Below are positions 58,902 through 64,000 of a DNA stretch of 64,000 nt, in pieces. Made by a program: the position numbers and the translations under genes. The notes below the pieces were generated by a model, which was not told the origin of the DNA, searched no databases, and was given only the letters and a program-made list of their open reading frames with translations. This DNA is from Paralithodes platypus (lineage: Eukaryota; Arthropoda; Malacostraca; Decapoda; Lithodidae): contig CM064512.1 of NCBI GenBank assembly GCA_032716605.1, positions 30,867,827 to 30,931,826 of the forward strand, read 5' to 3'. The number at the start of each line of letters is the position of its first letter. The stretch's first letter is position 1.

Positions 58902-59311
58902 TTAAGATGATTGAATCGGATTTTGAACTGTTATATAAAGCAGTAACAAGATATGACAAGTGTAGGGAGAGACATTGTTAGCTGACACAGGAATAACGAT
59001 AAATGCACAATAGTATTATCTCCAACAACAAAAGAAGTACTTTGTCAGGCAACTCAAAAAGCCTGCTCGGGGTGTGCAACTCAACAACAACCAAGGCTTA
59101 CAATCAACGTGAACAAAAAATGCTGCATACATAACATAAGAGCTTATAATTCTAATCGGGTGTCTGCTAGGCTAATAAAGTCTAGCTGGGATGTCGTAGG
59201 CTAGGAAACAATGGCTGAGCAAGCGGCTCGTAGCCTAGCGAGGTCCTTAAGACTGTGCGGCCAAATTACGTTAAATAACGGGGTGCTCTCTTGAGAGATC
59301 CAGATCCCTAG

Positions 59312-59555
59312 TGTGACGCACGTCAGCTCCCCAGCGACCATGAGGGGGCAGCGGTTGGCTCCCCATCCTCTTCTCCCCTCTCCCCAGGCAGTGTTATGGG
59401 CTGTAATTTATTGATTAAGTTCTAGTTTCTTCCTAGTGCATCATAGTGTCACAGGTAGTCCAGAAATACTCTTTATTTTTACCTGTGACAATGCATTGTA
59501 TTTTATTCCAGCTGTCATAGATTTAATGGATTAGATGACTCGTGGAAGTTGGAGA

Positions 59556-59612
<57 letters not shown>

Positions 59613-61154
59613 GAGCTGGGTGGTATTGGCGGACTGATATCGTGCAACTTGGTTAGTTACGTCATCTCTCGGGCGCCTGATTCGTCGCCGGGCTCCTCCC
59701 TCCTGCTCCGTCACTGCTTTCCTGCCGCGTCGGGAATGGGTGCGCCTACACGCACGCACTCCCTTGTGACTTCCACGGGCAGAGCTCCTCTTAGTGCTGT
59801 AACGCTAACATCCCTTTGCAATCTATCAACCCACCTCACCCTCCTATTGCGAACTTTCTCTACCACTGCTTACCTTCTTCTCTCTGTATATCCTACTATT
59901 AATTAACTGCCCTTCCCCTTGACGTTGATTTCATATATCCATCACTGTATTATACAGCGAGCTCTCAGAGATATTATATGTAATTAGTTAGGCATTTTGG
60001 ATCAGAGGGTTATCCATTTTGGCTTGGGGAGGTTTGACATACTCATCGTGTTGCCCCAACCTTATTTTCTTGGGTGTCTGCCAGGTCAGTCGATGCTAGA
60101 CTGGGGAGAGGCGATCAGGTTACAGTTTCCTATGTGCATAGACTTCGTTGAGCCTATGCAACTGTACTGGATACCTGCGGAGGCCTAGGTCATTTTCTTG
60201 TCTGTGTACCTTAGAGCCTAGCACTGTGTTGGCGTGAGGGCGCTTGCCTAGTCCACCCAGCACTGTGCTAGCTCGTTAGCTTTTGACTTAGGAGGGTCGC
60301 CAGGAGAGAACCAGGTACACGAGACCTGGATCTCTCAAGAGAGCACCCCGTCATTTAATGTAACTAGGCGCACAGACTTGAGAACGACACTAGGCTACCG
60401 AGCAGGTGGCTCGGCCCAGGTAGCCTAGCCTACGACTCCCCTGCTAGACTTCGTCCACCTGGCAGACCCCCGATTAGGGTTTATAATCTCATTGTGTATA
60501 TGTGTGCAGCATTATTGTTCCTTATGTTTATAGTATGTCGTGATTGTTGCTGAGAGACCCAACCAGAGCAGGCTTGTGCCTGGTGGGAGGAAGCACATCT
60601 TTTTGTGGTTAGAGTTTAGACTGCCGACTGTTTTATAATTACACCTGTGCCAGATAACACCGTATTTCCCTACACTATATATGTTCCCACAGTAATAATA
60701 CACAGTTCAGAATCCGAGACGTACTTCTTAGTTGCATCTGACTTTTGCAGAAGATTCCTGCATGATGCTTTAGGACTTTCTTTGTTTCACTTTCTTTCAG
60801 ACAGGAGCGACAGTTTACTGATTATTTTATGTAACGTTAATTATCCTTCTTCTAGTTTGCTATTAAATCGTTGCTGCGATTTAATTACGCTATCTATCTT
60901 TTTCCTTGTATACCTTAATAAAGTAATCGTATGTTGTATGAGTTTAGGCTGCTTCAGTGATCATCAGCCTATAGTGTGCACCTTTTACCGAGTCATAGAA
61001 TACCTCGTTGTCCAGGCACGACTCAGGGCGGTATAGGTGTTTTGTTCTCCAGTGGTTAAGGCAGGGGTTGGAACTAGTGTTACCGTTGTTGCATTTAGCC
61101 TTATCTAGTCCAATGATGAAGAGCCCTGTGTCTTGTAGAACCTGGATCGTAACA
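59312..61154 (+). repeat. 5' LTR of gypsy element A (1843 bp)
   Basis: It starts TGTGACGCAC and ends CGTAACA. It aligns with the solo LTR at 37461-39264 over most of its length, for example CTCTCAAGAGAGCACCCCGT and CAATG(A/T)GA-type blocks near the end. A (GA)n tract lies at about 59557-59607. Promoter and poly(A) signals could not be assigned with confidence. Confidence 0.85.
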
Positions 61155-61156
61155 AA

Positions 61157-61169
61157 TGGCGACCTTGCT
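61157..61169 (+). promoter_or_regulatory. probable tRNA primer binding site
   Basis: TGGCGACCTTGCT begins two bases after the LTR end. TGG pairs with the tRNA CCA end, and TGGCGACC matches the primer-site type that I recall as tRNA-Arg in some insect gypsy elements. Confidence 0.55.
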
Positions 61170-61372
61170 TAGGATTTTGTGAACTTAAGAAATACTGTGA
61201 GAGTATAGTGGTAATTTTTATTTATTGAGGAATAGAGTGGACACAGATTTTTTTTGGCAAGCAGTATAACACATAAAGAGGCTTCAGATAACTTTAAGTG
61301 AATAGGTGCTTGCATAAGAGATTATAGATACTTCTTTTTTTATATAAACTTGCACACTTCTCAGTATACACC

Positions 61373-61738
61373 ATGTCTAGCAACAGCTCAGTTAACGGGG
61401 ATAATCAAACAGTACAGCCTACGGGTGTTGAGCAGCAGCAGGAATTTAATGAGGACATCAGAGTTATTAATTGTGAGGCTGATGCGAGGAAGTTTGTGGA
61501 GATACCAGTAACAGCGAGTCGGTTGGAGGGGATTGATTGCTATGGTTTGCGTTGTTTGCCCACGGTCCTGGGGCGTGTCGGCTTTGGCAGCATGTCTAAG
61601 AGTGACCTGCTGGCTTGTGTGTTGGGTGGTGGCAGTGGGTTGCAGGGTGGGCTTGGGAGCCTTTATCCAAGCCTCCCTTCCACTCTACTCCTATCGCGCT
61701 CCCTAGGTTACAGACCTTGGCACGCTTCCGCAATCTGA
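61373..61738 (+). CDS. gypsy element A gag, N-terminal part
   Basis: It starts at an ATG about 200 bp after the primer site: MSSNSSVNGD, then a region ending in Gly- and Leu-rich sequence. The following gag frame is in another register, open upstream only to about 61707, so a small indel around 61640-61705 probably separates two parts of one gag. The last 20 or so residues here are likely out of frame. Confidence 0.55.
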   Translation: MSSNSSVNGDNQTVQPTGVEQQQEFNEDIRVINCEADARKFVEIPVTASRLEGIDCYGLRCLPTVLGRVGFGSMSKSDLLACVLGGGSGLQGGLGSLYPSLPSTLLLSRSLGYRPWHASAI

Positions 61739-62927
61739 TAGTCGCTGGCAGCGTGATTTGCCCCTGGGTGAGCCACTGGGTGGGTCTCCTATAATTGCTC
61801 CTCCCCCTCAGGGTTTGACTGCTGATATGTTGTTACAACTGGAGTTGGCTAAGATCCAGCGTGAAGTTGAGATGGCTAAGATTCAGGCTGAGGAGAGCAC
61901 AGCATGCCGTGAGGCAGAGTTGCAGGTTGAAGCAACTAGGTACTGTGCTGAGATGGATGTTGAGAAATCTAGGGTGGAGACAACAGGGCGGCATCTCGGT
62001 TCTGGGAATCGTGGGTCTAAGTCTTTATCGCACTTGCTTAAATTAGTCCCTGTGTTCGATGTGTCTGGTGTGACTGAGTTTTTTGCACGGTTTGAGAAGA
62101 AGTGTCGGGAGCATGAGTGGCCGGAGATTAAGTGGGCAGCCCTTGTATCATCAAAGCTTGTTGGGAAAGGTCTCAAGGCATATGACTCGCTGTCATTAGA
62201 GGACTGTACTAACTATGTGGTGTTAAAGGAGGCTGTGCTCCGGGCATATGAGATGCAACCAGAAACCTACAGGTTGAAATTTCGGGGCGTTGTAAAGAGC
62301 AAGGAGAGCTCTTTCCTTGAACATGCCCGGGAACTGACTGACACTATGGGGAACTGGCTCCGGTCTGAGAATGCGACAACAGTTGATCAGGTTAAGCAGT
62401 TATTTTTGTTGGAGCAGTTCTTTCGGTGCACAGGCAGCGACCTGACATTAAACCTGAAGGAAAAATGCCCTAAGACCGTAGAGGAGGCAGCTAAGCTTGC
62501 TGACCTCCGACTTTCTTTGATTCGTGGGTGCGGGTCTGCTCATCATAGTGAAACAGGTAACAAGGGGCGTAACACTCCACCCCCCAAAGTCAATGAAGTA
62601 CAAAATAACACTGTAAAAAGTAAGAGCAATGATACCCATTATAACTACAAACACAAAACCGTCCCGTTTTCAAAAGGGCAGGGCCCTTCCCCACCACCTC
62701 AAGGGGGGAAGTCTAGTGGTGAAGTGAAATGTTTTAAATGTCAGAAGGTGGGTCACTTTGCACGTACATGTCCGAGTAATATTCCTGCTAAGCCTGTGTC
62801 TTTGGTTTGCAACATGGGGGTGTCTCTGAGCTCTTCTGCGTCTGCCCGGGGTAGGTCGTCAGTTGCGGGGACACAGCCTGTGAAGAAGGGTTTGGAGGGC
62901 TCGACACCTGTCCAAGACACTTTTTGA
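61707..62927 (+). CDS. gypsy element A gag: capsid and zinc knuckle
   Basis: An acidic/basic coiled coil (QLELAKIQREVEMAKIQAEE) precedes a gypsy capsid-like region with VPVFDVSGVTEFFARFEK, then a low-complexity linker and one CCHC knuckle CFKCQKVGHFARTC (nucleotides 62730-62771). Gag assembles the intracellular particle and binds the RNA. The frame has no ATG at its start because it is entered from the upstream part. It ends with TGA at 62925-62927, in the same register as protease. Confidence 0.8.
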   Translation, partial: VTDLGTLPQSDSRWQRDLPLGEPLGGSPIIAPPPQGLTADMLLQLELAKIQREVEMAKIQAEESTACREAELQVEATRYCAEMDVEKSRVETTGRHLGSGNRGSKSLSHLLKLVPVFDVSGVTEFFARFEKKCREHEWPEIKWAALVSSKLVGKGLKAYDSLSLEDCTNYVVLKEAVLRAYEMQPETYRLKFRGVVKSKESSFLEHARELTDTMGNWLRSENATTVDQVKQLFLLEQFFRCTGSDLTLNLKEKCPKTVEEAAKLADLRLSLIRGCGSAHHSETGNKGRNTPPPKVNEVQNNTVKSKSNDTHYNYKHKTVPFSKGQGPSPPPQGGKSSGEVKCFKCQKVGHFARTCPSNIPAKPVSLVCNMGVSLSSSASARGRSSVAGTQPVKKGLEGSTPVQDTF

Positions 62928-63398
62928 AGCCATAGAGGGCGCGGGCTTGTGAGCTGGGGGAATACTAAACATCAGGTCAAATTGTTGCGTGACACTGGGG
63001 CATCACAGACACTTCTTAAAAATTTCACAGGCAAACCTATAAACGCGGCTCGGGTTGTTGTGGTACAGGGGATCAATGCTACCAGGTCATACCCGTTGAT
63101 TAGGTTGGAGCTGGAGGTGGATGGGGTGTGTCGTGAACTTGATGTTGGGATCATAGAGAGCTTGCCAGTTGAGGGCGTCGACCTCCTTCTGGGCAACGAC
63201 TTTGCGGTGCTCACTTCGGAGGTTCCACACTTAGTTGTTGCCGAGAGGGCAGCCGACGTTAATAGGGAGAATCGGGAGTGGGTCGGAGGTGTCAGCTTAA
63301 ACAGATGGCCTGTGCAGTCACCCGTTGTCGCGCGTCAGTTCAGTCACAACCATTGTCTCAGTCTTCAGATCAGCAGAGGAAAGGTCCGAGGAAAGTAG
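62928..63398 (+). CDS. gypsy element A aspartic protease
   Basis: Directly after the gag TGA and in the same register, coding continues with LLRDTGASQTLL (catalytic DTG), a hydrophobic core with ELDVGII, and VDLLLGNDF. Length and motifs fit a retroviral-type protease, which works as a dimer. With no ATG, expression would need readthrough of the TGA or fusion to gag in an intact relative. The C-terminal 35 or so residues before the TAG at 63396 look out of frame relative to the next domain. Confidence 0.75.
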   Translation, partial: SHRGRGLVSWGNTKHQVKLLRDTGASQTLLKNFTGKPINAARVVVVQGINATRSYPLIRLELEVDGVCRELDVGIIESLPVEGVDLLLGNDFAVLTSEVPHLVVAERAADVNRENREWVGGVSLNRWPVQSPVVARQFSHNHCLSLQISRGKVRGK

Positions 63399-64000
63399 CT
63401 AAAGGTGGATTTCAGGGTGTTGATTCCGCGGCTCTTCTGGGGGACTCAGTATTGGCACCATTATTATTGTCTGGAGTGGACCCTGAGCCTGTATCACTGG
63501 GTGAACAGGCAGGGCCAGTGAAGACTCCACGGCAGAGCCGTTTTGTAGCCAGGCAAGATCGGGTCTCTAAGTCTAGTATCGGTGAGGGTAACAAAGTGCT
63601 CCGGGAGCAGCTTGATGCGTTAACACCTGCAGATATCAGTAGACTTCAGATTGATGACCCTGAGCTCCAAAGTTACAGTCATGGCGCAATAGACCTCGAA
63701 GAAGATGGGGATGCTAAGCCGGGGGATTTCTTCCGTTACGAGAGAATTTTGTACAGACGGTATCTAGACCCCAAATCGAAGTGGGAGGGTGGTGTGAGGG
63801 TAGTAGACCAGCTGGTTGTGCCGAGTGGGTGTCGTGAAAACCTACTGCGGTTGGCTCATGATGTCCCAGTGGCAGGGCACCTGGGGGTCAGTAAGACGGT
63901 AGCGGCGTTGGGTAGATTGTTCTGGTGGCCAGGGATGAGGCCAGATGTTGGTGCATGGGTTGCAGGGTGTGTAACGTGCCAGACTGTAGGGAAACCCAAC
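63290..64000 (+). CDS. gypsy element A linker and integrase zinc-binding domain
   Basis: This register is open from about 63290 to the window end. A Ser/Gln/Pro-rich linker leads to DISRLQIDDPELQSY, an ILYRRYL and QLVVPSGCRENLL segment, and the HHCC zinc-binding domain (LAHDVPVAGHLG and GCVTCQ) typical just upstream of the integrase core. The core itself lies beyond the window. Protease and this part are separated by one shift, with no room for RT or RNase H. Confidence 0.8.

Larger units (their letters stand above)
54147..59311 (-). mobile_element. LTR of element A family, minus strand, broken by four insertions
   Basis: Its pieces are 54147-54384, 57319-57352, 58149-58299 and 58902-59311. 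Joined, these correspond to the 3' 830 bp or so of the LTR, matching the solo LTR from about 38430 to 39264. The LTR end TGTTACGAC lies in element B RNase H. The missing 5' part should lie past the right end of the window, because gypsy element A interrupts it at 59312. Confidence 0.8.
59312..64000 (+). mobile_element. Ty3/gypsy element A with Gmr1-like domain order, 3' end beyond window
   Basis: The order is 5' LTR, primer site, leader, gag with zinc knuckle, aspartic protease, then the integrase zinc-binding domain at the window end. No reverse transcriptase lies between protease and integrase. It is inserted in a minus-strand LTR of its own family. At least two frameshifts and one stop are seen between gag, protease and integrase. 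Confidence 0.85.

Overview
This is eukaryotic DNA from an animal. It has no operons or ribosome binding sites, it is rich in microsatellites, and almost everything recognisable is transposable element. The mix (CR1/L2-type, jockey-like and RTE-like LINEs, BEL/Pao and Ty3/gypsy LTR elements, TTAA-flanked MITEs, tRNA-headed repeats) suggests an arthropod, plausibly a decapod crustacean. That placement is an inference from repeat style, not from a host gene. I found no convincing host protein-coding gene.

Layout. 0-5 kb: an L2/CR1-like LINE endonuclease (minus), an AC compound minisatellite split by an internally deleted RTE-like LINE, then tRNA-headed repeats and a 214-bp TTAA MITE. 5.9-13.4 kb: a BEL/Pao gag-protease remnant (minus) cut by a 4.27-kb nearly intact CR1-type LINE with an SGNH-esterase ORF1, and by two 488-bp TTAA MITEs. 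14.7-17.3 kb: a jockey-like LINE with a 625-bp TTAA MITE in its reverse transcriptase. 17.3-30 kb: mostly unassigned AT-rich DNA with LINE tails, TA tracts and one MITE. 30.3-36.8 kb: a repeat packed with AGGTCA hexamers, invaded by an L2-like LINE and TTAA MITEs, one MITE nested in another. 36.8-43 kb: jockey-like fragments, one split by a 1.8-kb solo LTR with a 4-bp target duplication. 46-48.7 kb: TTAA MITEs around a 1.45-kb terminal-inverted-repeat element that keeps a promoter-like region and one exon of a transposon-associated protein. 50.2-51 kb: a tandem array of tRNA-headed units. 52-64 kb: a deep nest. A gypsy element (minus) has its RNase H cut by an LTR; that LTR is cut by a 2.93-kb TTAA element, a tandem tRNA-headed array, a 600-bp TTAA MITE, and a second gypsy element (plus) that runs off the window.

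Two patterns stand out. (1) Ten TTAA-flanked elements, from several families with unrelated interiors, carry at one end a palindrome centred 27-30 bp from the outer TTAA edge (27.5 bp in seven). A second related palindrome or repeat lies 44-45 bp further in (32-34 bp in one family). The palindrome word differs between elements but the geometry is kept. (2) The gypsy elements appear to have the order protease-integrase-RT-RNase H (Gmr1-like). One has the integrase zinc finger directly after protease, and the other has RNase H as the last domain before the polypurine tract and 3' LTR.

Coordinates of decayed repeats are approximate, often to about 10-30 bp. Family names rest on motif recognition by eye; no database search was run.
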